NCBI RefSeq assembly: GCF_003050965.1
Contig: NZ_QAOU01000005.1
Span: 124,001 to 188,000 of the forward strand
Reading direction: 5' to 3'
Origin: Nitrosospira sp. Nsp2
GTDB taxonomy: Bacteria; Pseudomonadota; Gammaproteobacteria; Burkholderiales; Nitrosomonadaceae
Length of the DNA: 64,000 bases
The position numbers and the translations under genes are program-made. This document shows, one piece after another, positions 47,566-56,930 of this stretch. A model generated the notes under the pieces. That model saw only the letters and a program-made list of their open reading frames with translations. It ran no database searches and was not told the origin of the DNA. Position 1 is the stretch's first letter, and each line of letters starts with the position of its first letter.

Positions 47566-49230
47566 ATGGCTCAGTATGTGCTCACCATGAATCGTGTCGG
47601 CAAGGTTGTTCCACCCCGACGAACGATTATCAAGGATATTTCCATTTCTTTCTTTCCCGGCGCCAAGATAGGATTGCTTGGCCTGAACGGTTCCGGCAAA
47701 TCGACTGTGCTCAAAATCATGGCGGGGGTAGACAAGGATATCGAAGGCGAGGTGACGGCGATGCCCAACCTCAAAATCGGCTATCTCCCGCAGGAACCCG
47801 AGCTCGATCCCGGCCAGACCGTGCGCGACGCGGTGCAGGAAGGGCTGGGAGACGTGTTTAGCGCCCAGCGCCGGCTTGACGAAGTCTATGCGGCATATGC
47901 CGAACCGGACGCAGACTTCGATGCGCTCGCTTCGGAGCAGTCCCGATTGGAGGCGATTCTCGCCACGGGTGGCGGAGACTCCGGCCAGCAGATGGAAATT
48001 GCAGCTGATGCGCTGCGTCTGCCCGAATGGGACGCCGCGATCAAGAATCTTTCCGGCGGCGAGAAACGCCGCGTTGCGTTATGCAAGCTACTGCTCTCGA
48101 AACCGGACATGTTGTTGCTGGACGAGCCCACCAATCACCTCGACGCTGAATCGGTGGAATGGCTCGAGCAATTTCTCACGCGCTTTGCGGGGACCGTCGT
48201 GGCAGTCACGCACGACCGTTATTTTCTCGACAACGCGGCAGAGTGGATATTGGAACTTGATCGAGGCCATGGTATTCCCTGGAAGGGAAATTACAGCTCA
48301 TGGCTCGAACAGAAGGGAGATCGTTTGAAACAGGAAGAATCCGCCGAGTCCGCCCGACAAAAATCGCTGAAACAGGAACTCGAGTGGGTACGCCAAAATG
48401 CCAAGGGACGCCAGGCGAAATCTAAAGCGCGTATTGCCCGGTTTGAGGAGCTCAACTCGCAGGAGTATCAGAAGCGTAATGAGACTCAGGAAATATTCAT
48501 TCCCGTTGCGGACAGGCTCGGCAATGAAGTAATCGAGTTCAAGGGAGTTTCGAAAGCCTATGGCGATCGTCTTCTTATTGATGACTTGAGCTTCAAAATT
48601 CCGGCTGGAGGAATCGTCGGCATCATTGGCCCCAACGGTGCGGGTAAATCTACCCTGTTTCGCATGATCACCGGCAAGGAACGCCCGGACTCAGGCGAAG
48701 TTGAGATCGGTTCGACCGTCAAAATAGCGCATGTGGATCAGTCCCGCGATGCTTTGGAAGGAGGCAAAACCGTTTTCGATACCATCTCCGAGGGGCGCGA
48801 CATACTCACGGTCGGCAAATACGAAACACCCGCCCGCGCATACCTGGGACGTTTCAACTTCAAGGGCGGAGATCAGCAGAAGATGGTGGAAAATCTTTCA
48901 GGCGGCGAGCGTGGACGCCTTCATCTGGCAAAAATGCTTATTTCCGGCGGAAACGTGCTGTTGCTGGATGAACCCTCCAATGACCTCGACGTTGAGACCT
49001 TGCGCGCCCTGGAAGATGCGTTACTGGCATTCGCCGGTTGCGTCCTCGTAATATCGCATGACCGGTGGTTCCTCGACCGCATCGCTACCCATATTCTGGC
49101 GTTTGAAGGTAACTCGCAGGTAACATTTTTCGACGGCAACTACCAGGAATATGAAGCCGACAAGCGCAAACGTCTGGGGGAGGAAGGCGCGAAACCAAAG
49201 CGGATCAGATTCAAGCCGATCAGCCGGTAA
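47566..49230 (+). CDS. ettA: EttA, energy-dependent translational throttle (ABC-F ATPase)
   Basis: Soluble ABC-F protein that binds the ribosomal E site and gates entry into elongation according to ADP/ATP. Two ABC domains are seen: Walker A GLNGSGKST (about 40) with signature LSGGEKRRVALCKLL, and GPNGAGKST (about 357) with LSGGERGRLHLAKML. The P-site interaction linker between them contains QELEWVRQNAKGRQAKSKAR, typical of EttA. The 554-residue length equals E. coli EttA (555). The gene stands alone, and its position within the secretion locus is probably chance. Confidence 0.95.
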   Translation: MAQYVLTMNRVGKVVPPRRTIIKDISISFFPGAKIGLLGLNGSGKSTVLKIMAGVDKDIEGEVTAMPNLKIGYLPQEPELDPGQTVRDAVQEGLGDVFSAQRRLDEVYAAYAEPDADFDALASEQSRLEAILATGGGDSGQQMEIAADALRLPEWDAAIKNLSGGEKRRVALCKLLLSKPDMLLLDEPTNHLDAESVEWLEQFLTRFAGTVVAVTHDRYFLDNAAEWILELDRGHGIPWKGNYSSWLEQKGDRLKQEESAESARQKSLKQELEWVRQNAKGRQAKSKARIARFEELNSQEYQKRNETQEIFIPVADRLGNEVIEFKGVSKAYGDRLLIDDLSFKIPAGGIVGIIGPNGAGKSTLFRMITGKERPDSGEVEIGSTVKIAHVDQSRDALEGGKTVFDTISEGRDILTVGKYETPARAYLGRFNFKGGDQQKMVENLSGGERGRLHLAKMLISGGNVLLLDEPSNDLDVETLRALEDALLAFAGCVLVISHDRWFLDRIATHILAFEGNSQVTFFDGNYQEYEADKRKRLGEEGAKPKRIRFKPISR

Positions 49231-49318
49231 CTCAGTCGTGGATTCTGCATAACTGGCTTCTTTGTCGTACTGCTAAAGCGAAACTAAGCCTGAGCCTATT
49301 TAACGCAACGTTATTGCC

Positions 49319-49801
49319 ATGAGTACCCATCTCGCCTGGGGCCACCTGGCTGCTCTCGCAATCTGGATCGCGCTCTCTGGTGCGGCTTATCTATATTTCG
49401 ATGCCCGGCAGAAACCAACGATTGTCACCGCCAGGGCGGATCTGGGCGGTCAGGTAGTCATCCCCCGATCGAGGGATGGGCATTATTACGTGCGCGGCGT
49501 GATTCACGGTCATACTATGGATTTTATGGTTGATACCGGCGCCACCACAGTATCCATCAGCCGGACGGTTGCCCGCAAGGCTAACCTGCCTGCCGGGAGC
49601 CCTGCCAGTTTCTCAACCGCAGGCGGGACAGTCGCAGGTGAGATTGTGTCGGGACAGACTGTAGAAGCCGGCGGTATTGTAGTGGAGGGCCTCAATGTCG
49701 GGGTGGGTATACACGGCGACATTGGACTGCTCGGGCAGAATTTTTTGCGCAATGTGGACGTTCTCCAGTTAGAGGATAAAATGATCTTAAGAGTCAGGTA
49801 A
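49319..49801 (+). CDS. Retropepsin-like aspartic protease, membrane-anchored
   Basis: 160 residues. One N-terminal hydrophobic segment (AALAIWIALSGAAYLYF, about 10-27) anchors the protein, and the rest faces the periplasm. The single-domain retropepsin motif is FMVDTGATTVSIS with catalytic Asp72, followed by GQNFLRNVDVLQLED near the end, the usual second flap strand. It matches the TIGR02281-type clan AA aspartic protease family of proteobacteria, which must dimerise to be active. No strong ribosome site is seen. After the stop the same frame stays open for about 50 codons. Confidence 0.83.
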   Translation: MSTHLAWGHLAALAIWIALSGAAYLYFDARQKPTIVTARADLGGQVVIPRSRDGHYYVRGVIHGHTMDFMVDTGATTVSISRTVARKANLPAGSPASFSTAGGTVAGEIVSGQTVEAGGIVVEGLNVGVGIHGDIGLLGQNFLRNVDVLQLEDKMILRVR

Positions 49802-50026
49802 AATGACCTGCGTCCCCTCCTCGACAACCTGCCATTCACACCTGGCGGCGCATTGCCGCGTGTAGGCAACGCTCGGATTACCCTGCTCCTCGCCATCCTG
49901 ATCAGCATCGGCTACCATTCGCTTTTAGAAACGCGCACAACAGGGGCTGGATAGATCTGGTAAGCGATTTAGCCAGCGTATTCATGTATGTGCGCTGATA
50001 TTCGGATTGGCTTCAAGAGATATTTG

Positions 50027-50971
50027 ATGAAATCAGCATCACTACTGTTTCTGCTTTTCCTGATCCCATCGGTGTCGGCTAAGGGTGGGGCGTTTCCGTC
50101 CAGTCTTTCCGCAGAAGCTCAAGGTGTTAGCCTGATCGCAACGCTGACTACTGGCAAAGGCGAGGCTCCCCCGCCACCGGGGCAGCAAATCGACTTGGGC
50201 ACTCGTGACCATTCTGCATACGAAAGCTGGACGGCGAACGGTGGATTTGTAATGGCAGCCATACAAGACACAGTGGTTTCCGAATCTGCAACGCATCTGG
50301 CTGCTCAGCATGAATCAGGTGAGCCGCGCGTTACTGCCCCTCAGTCTTCAGCCGCCCCCGGCGGTCCGGATGGCCTCTCGTGCGCCGATTGTCCGGAAAT
50401 GATACCTGTTCCAGGTGCTAAATTTGCAATCGGGAAATACACTGTTACCTTTGCGGAGTGGGACAAGTGCGCTGCTGACGGTGGCTGCGGGGGTTACCAG
50501 CCGCCGGACAATGGCTGGGGGCGCGGCAGCAGGCCCGTGATCAACGTAAGCTGGAACGATGCTCAAGCCTACGTTCAGTGGCTGTCACGCAAGACCGGCA
50601 AAGCGTACCGATTGCCCACCGGGGAGGAATGGGAAATTGCCGCACGCGCGGGTTCTACCACCAACTACTACTGGGGGAACGACGTTGGACGTAATAATGC
50701 CAATTGCGATGGCTGCGGGAGCGAGTGGGATAACAAAAAAACGGCGCCTGTTGGCAGTTTTAAGCCGAATGCTTTCGGACTTTATGACACGATAGGTAAT
50801 GTCTGGCAATGGACGGACAGTTGCTGGAAGGATAATTGCGCGAGACGCCTGTTTTTTGGGGGGTCGTGGAATCACAGGCCGGAGGATATGCGCGTAACTA
50901 CCCGCAACTGGTTCGACACGAGCAAGCGCATGCGTTACCTCGGATTCCGAGTCGCGTTGACGCTTCCCTGA
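50027..50971 (+). CDS. Secreted formylglycine-generating-enzyme-fold (SUMF1-like) protein
   Basis: 314 residues. A signal peptide (MKSASLLFLLFLIPSVSA) is followed by a low-complexity region of about 100 residues. A C-terminal FGE-sulfatase domain (about 125-314) contains IGKYTVTFAEWDKC, PVINVSWNDAQAYVQWLSR, YRLPTGEEWEIAARAG and NVWQWTDS, ending with FFGGSWNHR and YLGFRVALTLP. These are the hallmarks of the fold (PF03781). Several Cys lie at CADGGCGG and NANCDGCGS; I cannot match the copper-binding Cys pair of true FGE. It may instead bind ligands, or act on a sulfatase. The start at 50027 is chosen because the signal peptide begins there. Confidence 0.84.
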   Translation: MKSASLLFLLFLIPSVSAKGGAFPSSLSAEAQGVSLIATLTTGKGEAPPPPGQQIDLGTRDHSAYESWTANGGFVMAAIQDTVVSESATHLAAQHESGEPRVTAPQSSAAPGGPDGLSCADCPEMIPVPGAKFAIGKYTVTFAEWDKCAADGGCGGYQPPDNGWGRGSRPVINVSWNDAQAYVQWLSRKTGKAYRLPTGEEWEIAARAGSTTNYYWGNDVGRNNANCDGCGSEWDNKKTAPVGSFKPNAFGLYDTIGNVWQWTDSCWKDNCARRLFFGGSWNHRPEDMRVTTRNWFDTSKRMRYLGFRVALTLP

Positions 50972-51163
50972 TAGAAAAACCGCTTCACCAAGCCCGCTTC
51001 ACCGGGGTCTCTTTGCGGGGACGCATGTGAACTTTGCGGGGGATGCATGGGAAAAGGGGTGGATGATGCGGTTAAGATAATCGCGCTGCCCGACTAATCA
51101 GCTCCGGTTAATCTCTACGCCATAAAGGCGCGATCATCGCTCACCCCGGGCGGACGCCTCAGA

Positions 51164-51255
51164 TCACTTCCACTTAAAAACGAAAACCAGGCCGAACGTC
51201 ACCATGTGATAACCAGCCATAAAGCACACGTTCGAGGTCCTTTTGCAAGATTCGC
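51164..51255 (-). pseudogene. Possible remnant of an outer-membrane porin C-terminus
   Basis: Reading the minus strand to a TGA at 51164 gives CKRTSNVCFMAGYHMVTFGL followed by a short strand-like end. It resembles the last strands of general Gram-negative porins (LSKRT..Y...GY... with a C-terminal aromatic strand). No matching upstream barrel is present, and the frame runs back into a terminator hairpin. Interpreted as gene debris; could be chance. Confidence 0.3.
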
Positions 51256-51264
51256 GCCACGATG

Positions 51265-51298
51265 AAAAATTGCCCCGCGGCCTTCGCCACGGGGCAAT
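51265..51298 (-). terminator. Rho-independent terminator after the RTX gene
   Basis: ATTGCCCCG pairs with CGGGGCAAT around a partly paired loop. On the minus strand the stem is followed directly by TTTTTC. It lies 80 bases past the RTX gene stop. Confidence 0.8.
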
Positions 51299-51377
51299 CT
51301 CATCACCGGTTCAGGTACCGTTCTTTCTCAAGAATAGAACCTCATACCTTTGATAGCCTGGTTGCTTCTCAAACGCC

Positions 51378-52916
51378 TCAGACCAACACGATATCATGTT
51401 CACTAACATCGGGATGTCCGACTATCGTTGCCAACTGAACGGCGTCACCCCGTCCACTGCCGTCAGCGTCGAATGACAGAACGCCTGTTTTTTCATTGTA
51501 GACAAAGTAGTCGTCCCGATCTTCAGCTTTACCCGATCTGTTGCTGGCGAAATTGTCCTCATCGAGTCTGCCCGCGTCCAAATCGTTCCGGCTGCCCCAT
51601 ATCGCGTCATTGACGTCTTTCAGGCTGAATTGCAACGTATCATCCTTTGATTCAAACCCTTCGATGCGATCGAAGCCGTTGCTCCAGGACGTTACTCCGC
51701 TAAATACGATGGTATCGTGGCCACTGCCTCCATCGATGGTGTCATTGCCCTTGCCACCCACCAGAAGGTCATCGCCTTTGCCACCATAGAGCTTGTCATT
51801 GCCGTCGCCACCGTACAGTTTGTCGTTGCCCCTGCCGCCGTCCAGGTAGTCATTCCCGTCGCCGCCATAGAGCACGTCATTATTCCGGCCATAGGACCCC
51901 TTGTCGTCGTCCTTGTGGTCGTCCTTGTCGTCGTCCTTCTTTTCTTCATCATCGCCAAAGAGCCGGTCGTCGCCCTTGCCGCCGTACAGCGTGTCATTGC
52001 CGTCGCCGCCAAAGAGCTTGTCGTTGCCCTTGCCGCCGTCCAGGTAGTCGTTCCCGTCGCCGCCATAGAGCACGTCGTTATTCCGGGCATAGTACCCCTT
52101 GTCGTCCTTGTCGTAGTCCTTGTCGTCCTTGTCGTAGTCCTTCTTTTCATCATCGCCAAAGAGCCGGTCATTGCCCTTGCCGCCGTCCAGGTAGTCATTC
52201 CCGTCGCCGCCGTAGAGCACGTCATTATTCTGGGTGCGGTCGCCCTTGTCGTTCTTGTCATCGTACCTGTCGTTCTTGCCACTCTCATCATCGCCAAAGA
52301 GCCGGTCGTCGCCCTTGCCGCCATAAAGCGTATCGTTGCCGTCGCCGCCGTACAGTTTGTCGTTGCCCTTGCCGCCGTCCAGGTAATCATTCCCGTCGCC
52401 GCCATACAGCACGTCATTATTCTGGGTGCGGTCGCCCTTGTCGTTCTTGTCATCGTACTTGTCGTTCTTGCCACTTTCATCGTCACCAAACAACCGGTCG
52501 TCCCCGGTGCCGCCATACAGGGTGTCGTTGCCGTCGCCGCCGTACAGTTTGTCGTTGCCCTTGCCGCCATCAAGGTAGTCATTCCCGTCGCCGCCATAGA
52601 GCACGTCATCATTCCGGCTTCGATGACCCTTGTCGTCCTTGTCGTCCTTGTCGTCCTTGTCGTAGTCCTTCTTTTCATCATCGCCAAAGAGCCGGTCGTT
52701 GCCATCGCCACCATTCAGCGTGTCGTTGCCGTCACCCCCAAACAGTTGGTCGTTACCCCGGCCGCCCGATATCGTATCGTTGCCATCGTCGCCGTAGAGG
52801 CGATCATTGCCGCTTTTTCCGTCGATGCGATCATTTCCGTCCAGCCCGTGGATCGTGTCGCCAAAGGGAGTACCGTTAAGAACGTCGTTGCGGCGAGTGC
52901 CTGTGATATTAGCCAT
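51378..52916 (-). CDS. RTX calcium-binding protein with Asp/Lys-rich linkers
   Basis: 512 residues made almost entirely of RTX nonapeptides (GGxGxDxLY type, for example GGDGNDYLDGGKGNDKLYGG). Five hydrophilic linkers of 15-25 residues interrupt them, composed mainly of Asp and Lys (such as KKDYDKDDKDDKDDK). The C-terminal 100 residues form a non-repeat cap ending in SEHDIVLV, the hydrophobic tail typical of type I secretion signals. There is no Sec signal. No enzymatic or adhesin domain is seen, so it may be a purely structural or calcium-binding extracellular protein. The ATG at 52916 has AGGAG 7 bases upstream. The T1SS operon lies about 940 bases away on the other strand. Confidence 0.88.
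   Translation of the reverse strand: MANITGTRRNDVLNGTPFGDTIHGLDGNDRIDGKSGNDRLYGDDGNDTISGGRGNDQLFGGDGNDTLNGGDGNDRLFGDDEKKDYDKDDKDDKDDKGHRSRNDDVLYGGDGNDYLDGGKGNDKLYGGDGNDTLYGGTGDDRLFGDDESGKNDKYDDKNDKGDRTQNNDVLYGGDGNDYLDGGKGNDKLYGGDGNDTLYGGKGDDRLFGDDESGKNDRYDDKNDKGDRTQNNDVLYGGDGNDYLDGGKGNDRLFGDDEKKDYDKDDKDYDKDDKGYYARNNDVLYGGDGNDYLDGGKGNDKLFGGDGNDTLYGGKGDDRLFGDDEEKKDDDKDDHKDDDKGSYGRNNDVLYGGDGNDYLDGGRGNDKLYGGDGNDKLYGGKGDDLLVGGKGNDTIDGGSGHDTIVFSGVTSWSNGFDRIEGFESKDDTLQFSLKDVNDAIWGSRNDLDAGRLDEDNFASNRSGKAEDRDDYFVYNEKTGVLSFDADGSGRGDAVQLATIVGHPDVSEHDIVLV
51890..52690 (-). repeat. Modular repeat array encoding RTX blocks and Asp/Lys linkers
   Basis: Five near-identical blocks alternate with AAG/GAC-rich linker DNA at roughly 51895-51955, 52090-52155, 52240-52295, 52435-52490 and 52625-52680. 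The block DNA (coding LYGGDGNDYLDGGKGNDKLY) is almost identical between copies, pointing to recent expansion or conversion. Confidence 0.85.
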
Positions 52917-53853
52917 TTGAATCTCCTGTTATATATTTTTAAAAAGTAATTGCCCGAATGGGCTCTGCCTTAAAGCTTTTAAGCTTTTATTTTTTATAAA
53001 TGACAGTTACTGGAGTTCAACGGAATAAAGGCTGCTCCCTCACAACTTTATAACTACCCCGTTATGCCGCCCTTTCGGGCCGCATTTGAATCAACAGCAT
53101 TTCCCGTGCCAGAAAAATGTGTCGCCTTATATAAACAAAGGTTTGTTCGAGATCATGCTCAGCAGTTCATAAGGCATAAGCCGCGTACCCAAGCAAATAC
53201 CCATCCAGAGAAGCCTCATTGCGTCGCTGCAAACCGACATGTGAAATGGACCCAAAATCGAAAACCCTTCTTTTTTCCCCGAATACTGGCGTTATAACAG
53301 CTCTAAATGCGTTTGTCGTCTGACGGAGACACTTCATTTATTTTCTTAAGGATAACTGACGCGTAATGCCGTTATCCGCCGTCGCTTTCAACACCTGTAT
53401 CCAAACGACGACATTTGCACCAAACTCATCCATGCCCGGCGGAGCCAAAGGCTAGGACAGTACCCAGACACAGCGAAAGGTCGATTTACTACAGCACCGG
53501 TATCAACCCGCGTGGCGCTGCGCATTTATTCTGCACCTTCATCATTTCTTAATATCCAACCTCTACGCCTAAGTGCGGCATCGAACAGACGAAACAATTT
53601 TCCATCGTATAAGTTAGAGGACGATTAGTTAAGATTGGTTTATTTGGGTAAAAATCCATAAGTAAATATATGTAACCTTCCGCCCCACCAAAAGCCTGAG
53701 CGAAGAATGCGGCGAGTGGCAAAGAACCGCTCAGCCTTGATGCTCCCAACAGTCGGACCCCGCCGACTTATTAGGATAAAGCACTTCAGCGAACTGCTTT
53801 TTACCGGCTGTCTGGACAAGAATAATAACGATATTTATGAGGCCGTTCTTTAG
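52917..53853. other. Long divergent non-coding region between RTX gene and T1SS operon
   Basis: About 940 bases, clearly AT-richer than its flanks. It contains a palindromic AAGCTTTTAAGCTT stretch near 52975-52988. It probably carries the promoters for both the RTX gene and the exporter operon. Short open frames are not convincing. Confidence 0.5.
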
Positions 53854-55587
53854 ATGAATCCCGCATACAAGTTGCCCCAAACGGAAATCGCTCGAACCCT
53901 CGTCGGATATAAGCGGATATTCGCGACCGTTGGCGTCTTCAGCGCGATCATCAACCTGCTTTTACTCGTCCCCGCCCTTTACATGTTGCAGGTCTACGAC
54001 AGAGTATTGGCGAGCCGCAACGAGACCACTCTGTTGATGCTGACACTGATGGTCGTTGGCGCGTACCTACTGATGGGCTCGCTGGAATTCGTGCGCAGCT
54101 TCGTGCTGATCCGGGTCGGCGCGCAATTCGATATGAGGATGAACAAACGCGTATACGCGGCAGCGTTCGAGCAAAACCTGAAACGTGGTGGCGGTAACGC
54201 CGGGCAAGCGTTGCAGGATTTGACGAATATTCGCCAGTTTTTGACCGGCCAAGGCTTATTCGCATTCTTCGATGCGCCCTGGTTTCCGGTGTACCTCATG
54301 GTTATTTTTTTGTTCAACCCGTTATTGGGCTTCTTTGCCCTAGGCGGCACTGTCATTCTCGTAGCCCTGGCGTTCCTTAACGAAAGAATCTCGAAGAAAC
54401 CGCTGACAGAGGCTAGCACCATGGCTGTTGCTTCGAGTAATCTCGCAACCAACAATCTTCGCAATGCGGAGGTGATCGCCGCCATGGGCATGCTGCCCAA
54501 CTTGATGTCGCGCTGGTTTGGACTGCATAGCCGTTTCCTTCAATTGCAGGCGGAAGCAAGCGAAAAGGCAGGAACAATCGCTGCAGTCACGAAGTTTGTA
54601 CGCATGTCATTGCAATCGCTGATACTGGGCCTCGGAGCGCTGCTCGTGCTGGATGGCAAGATCACGCCTGGGATAATGATTGTCGCGTCCATCCTGATGG
54701 GTAGAGCGTTAAGTCCTGTGGAGCAGTTGATTTCGGGGTGGAAAAACTGGAGCGGGGCGCGCAGCGCCTACCAGCGCTTGAGCGACCTGCTGGAAGCCAA
54801 TCCCATGCGTGAGCCGGGTATGTCGTTGCCAAAACCGAGTGGCAAACTCTCGGCCGAAGCCGTAACGGCTGGTCCGCCCGGCGCTACCCGACCCGTTCTT
54901 AGAAACCTGAGTTTTTCAATTGCGCCTGGCGATGTACTGGGAATCATTGGGCCCAGCGGAGCAGGAAAATCCACTCTCGCACGACTGCTGGTTGGTATCT
55001 GGCCCACGATGGCGGGAAAGGTTCGCTTGGACGGAGCCGACATTTACCAGTGGAACAAGGACGAACTGGGCCCCTACATTGGATATTTGCCACAGGATAT
55101 AGAATTATTCGCGGGGACGGTCAGCGAGAACATAGCCCGTTTCGGAGAGGTCGATTCAGAGAAGGTAGTTATCGCGGCCCAGCGTGCGGGCGTGCATGAG
55201 ATGATTCTGCGTTTTCCCCAGGGCTATGACACCCCTCTGGGCGAGGACGGTGCCGGGCTCGCGGGAGGTCAGAAACAACGCCTTGGTCTGGCCCGCGCCA
55301 TCTACGGCGATCCCTCGCTCATTGTACTGGATGAGCCCAATTCCAACCTGGATGAAACGGGGGAATTGGCCCTGATCGGAGCCATCAATGACCTGCGCAG
55401 TCGCGGCAAAACAATCGTAATGATCACTCACCGGGAAAGCACCCTGGGTACCACAACCAGGCTGCTGGTTCTTCGCGATGGAGTAGCCCAACTGTTTGGC
55501 CCAAGTGAACAAGTCAAGCGTGAGTTGGTCAGAATGAGCCAGCAATTGCCAAAACAGGTAGAAAATGCAAAACAAGCTTCAGCATAA
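53854..55587 (+). CDS. Type I secretion ABC exporter (PrtD/AprD type)
   Basis: Inner-membrane exporter of 577 residues combining an ABC transmembrane domain (about 20-310) with an ATPase domain. Walker A GPSGAGKST is at about 367, followed by signature LAGGQKQRLGLARA, Walker B LIVLDEPNSNLD and the switch His in MITHRES. It has no C39 or C39-like N-terminal domain, which places it with the PrtD/AprD exporters of RTX proteases and lipases rather than HlyB. It starts an operon with adaptor (23-base overlap) and outer-membrane genes. Likely substrates are the two RTX proteins in this window. Confidence 0.92.
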   Translation: MNPAYKLPQTEIARTLVGYKRIFATVGVFSAIINLLLLVPALYMLQVYDRVLASRNETTLLMLTLMVVGAYLLMGSLEFVRSFVLIRVGAQFDMRMNKRVYAAAFEQNLKRGGGNAGQALQDLTNIRQFLTGQGLFAFFDAPWFPVYLMVIFLFNPLLGFFALGGTVILVALAFLNERISKKPLTEASTMAVASSNLATNNLRNAEVIAAMGMLPNLMSRWFGLHSRFLQLQAEASEKAGTIAAVTKFVRMSLQSLILGLGALLVLDGKITPGIMIVASILMGRALSPVEQLISGWKNWSGARSAYQRLSDLLEANPMREPGMSLPKPSGKLSAEAVTAGPPGATRPVLRNLSFSIAPGDVLGIIGPSGAGKSTLARLLVGIWPTMAGKVRLDGADIYQWNKDELGPYIGYLPQDIELFAGTVSENIARFGEVDSEKVVIAAQRAGVHEMILRFPQGYDTPLGEDGAGLAGGQKQRLGLARAIYGDPSLIVLDEPNSNLDETGELALIGAINDLRSRGKTIVMITHRESTLGTTTRLLVLRDGVAQLFGPSEQVKRELVRMSQQLPKQVENAKQASA

Positions 55588-56929
55588 TGCGGGCGCAGCG
55601 TCAGCTGCGGTCGTTTATGGCGAAGAAATCAAACCATACGCCATTAACACGGATCCCCGGGCCTATACACGATTAGGATGGTGGATCGTCATCGTCGGGG
55701 TATGCGGATTTCTATTGTGGGCTTTTCTTGCTCCGCTGGACAAGGGCGTTCCACTCAGCGGCACGGTTACGGTATCGACAAACAGAAAGGCGGTGCAGCA
55801 TCCAACCGGTGGTACGGTGGAAGCAATCCTGGTAAAGGAGGGAGACCACGTTAAGGCCGGCCAACCCCTGGTGCGCTTTAATGCCGTCCAAGTGACCGCG
55901 AGTGCCGAAATGATGCGTGTTAAATATTTCACGGCGCGGGCGGCCGAGGCACGCTTAATTGCAGAGCGTGATGGAACGGAGGAAATCGTTTTCCCCCCGG
56001 ACCTCTTTCACGAAAAAGACGATCCGCGCGTGGCGAATAATATGAGGATGCAGGAACAGTTGTTGAGTTCGCGATTAATGGCGATTAAAAGCGAATTAGC
56101 GGCGCTCGATGAGAATATTGCGGGTTTGAAGTTACAGGCCACTGGCCTGGAGGAATCACGAGACAATAAAAAAGAGCAAATGGCGCTTTTGAAGGAACAA
56201 CTCGAAGGGATGCGAGAGCTGGCTAAAGAAGGCTACGTCGCACGTAACCGGTTGCTTGATTTAGAGCGGACCTATGCTCAAATCAGCGGCGCGATCTCGG
56301 AGGATATTGGCAATATTGGCCGGACGCAGCGCCAGATTGCGGAATTGAAACTACGCCGGATACAGCGGCAACAGGAATACCAGAAGGAAGTCCGTACTCA
56401 GCTATCGGATGTGCAACGGGAAGCGGAAGCACTTGCCAATCAGCTCAAAGGGCTGGATTACGACATGGCGAATGCCGTAATAAAAGCCCCGGTAGATGGC
56501 ACCGTTGTGGGCCTGGCGATATTTACACACGGGGGTGTCATCAGTCCGGGTTTCAAAATGATGGATGTCGTACCAAGCGGTGACTCGCTGGACGTGGAAG
56601 GGCACCTGCCGGTACATTTAATCGATAAGGTACACCCTGATCTCCCGGTAGAGCTGATCTTCTCCGCGTTCAATCGGAATCTGACTCCGCATATTCCCGG
56701 CGTGGTAACGCATGTCTCCGCCGATCGATTTGTCGACGAACAGACGGGGGCCCCCTACTATAAACTGCGAGCCAAAGTTGCGCCTGAAGGAATGAAACTG
56801 ATCGCCGATTTGCAGATTCGCCCGGGGATGCCTGTGGACTTGTTCGTGAAAACAGGCGAACGAACCATGATAAACTACATACTGAAGCCGATACTTGACC
56901 ATATAAAAATGTCGATGACCGAAGAATAA
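55565..56929 (+). CDS. Type I secretion membrane-fusion protein (HlyD/PrtE family)
   Basis: Adaptor of 454 residues bridging exporter and TolC across the periplasm. One N-terminal transmembrane helix (WWIVIVGVCGFLLWAFLAP, about 39-57). A split lipoyl domain follows (HPTGGTVEAILVKEGDHVKA and VIKAPVDGTVVGLAIFTHG). A long coiled-coil hairpin lies between them (about 140-300), and a beta-barrel region ends the protein with LQIRPGMPVDLFVKTGERT. Typical HlyD-family layout. Its start overlaps the exporter gene by 23 bases, and the TolC gene begins 1 base after its stop. Confidence 0.92.
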   Translation: MQNKLQHNAGAASAAVVYGEEIKPYAINTDPRAYTRLGWWIVIVGVCGFLLWAFLAPLDKGVPLSGTVTVSTNRKAVQHPTGGTVEAILVKEGDHVKAGQPLVRFNAVQVTASAEMMRVKYFTARAAEARLIAERDGTEEIVFPPDLFHEKDDPRVANNMRMQEQLLSSRLMAIKSELAALDENIAGLKLQATGLEESRDNKKEQMALLKEQLEGMRELAKEGYVARNRLLDLERTYAQISGAISEDIGNIGRTQRQIAELKLRRIQRQQEYQKEVRTQLSDVQREAEALANQLKGLDYDMANAVIKAPVDGTVVGLAIFTHGGVISPGFKMMDVVPSGDSLDVEGHLPVHLIDKVHPDLPVELIFSAFNRNLTPHIPGVVTHVSADRFVDEQTGAPYYKLRAKVAPEGMKLIADLQIRPGMPVDLFVKTGERTMINYILKPILDHIKMSMTEE

Positions 56930-56930
56930 T

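Larger units (their letters stand above)
50972..51377. other. Convergent intergenic stretch with remnant and terminator
   Basis: About 400 bases between the FGE-fold gene and the RTX gene stop. It holds a porin-like gene end and a hairpin terminator, both listed separately. The rest shows nothing. Confidence 0.5.

Noticed and set aside
51717-52949. 410-codon plus-strand frame opposite the RTX gene
   Set aside because: A Val/Ala/Ile-rich antisense shadow of the GAC/AAG-rich RTX repeats; the minus-strand protein is clearly the real one, with ribosome site and family repeats.
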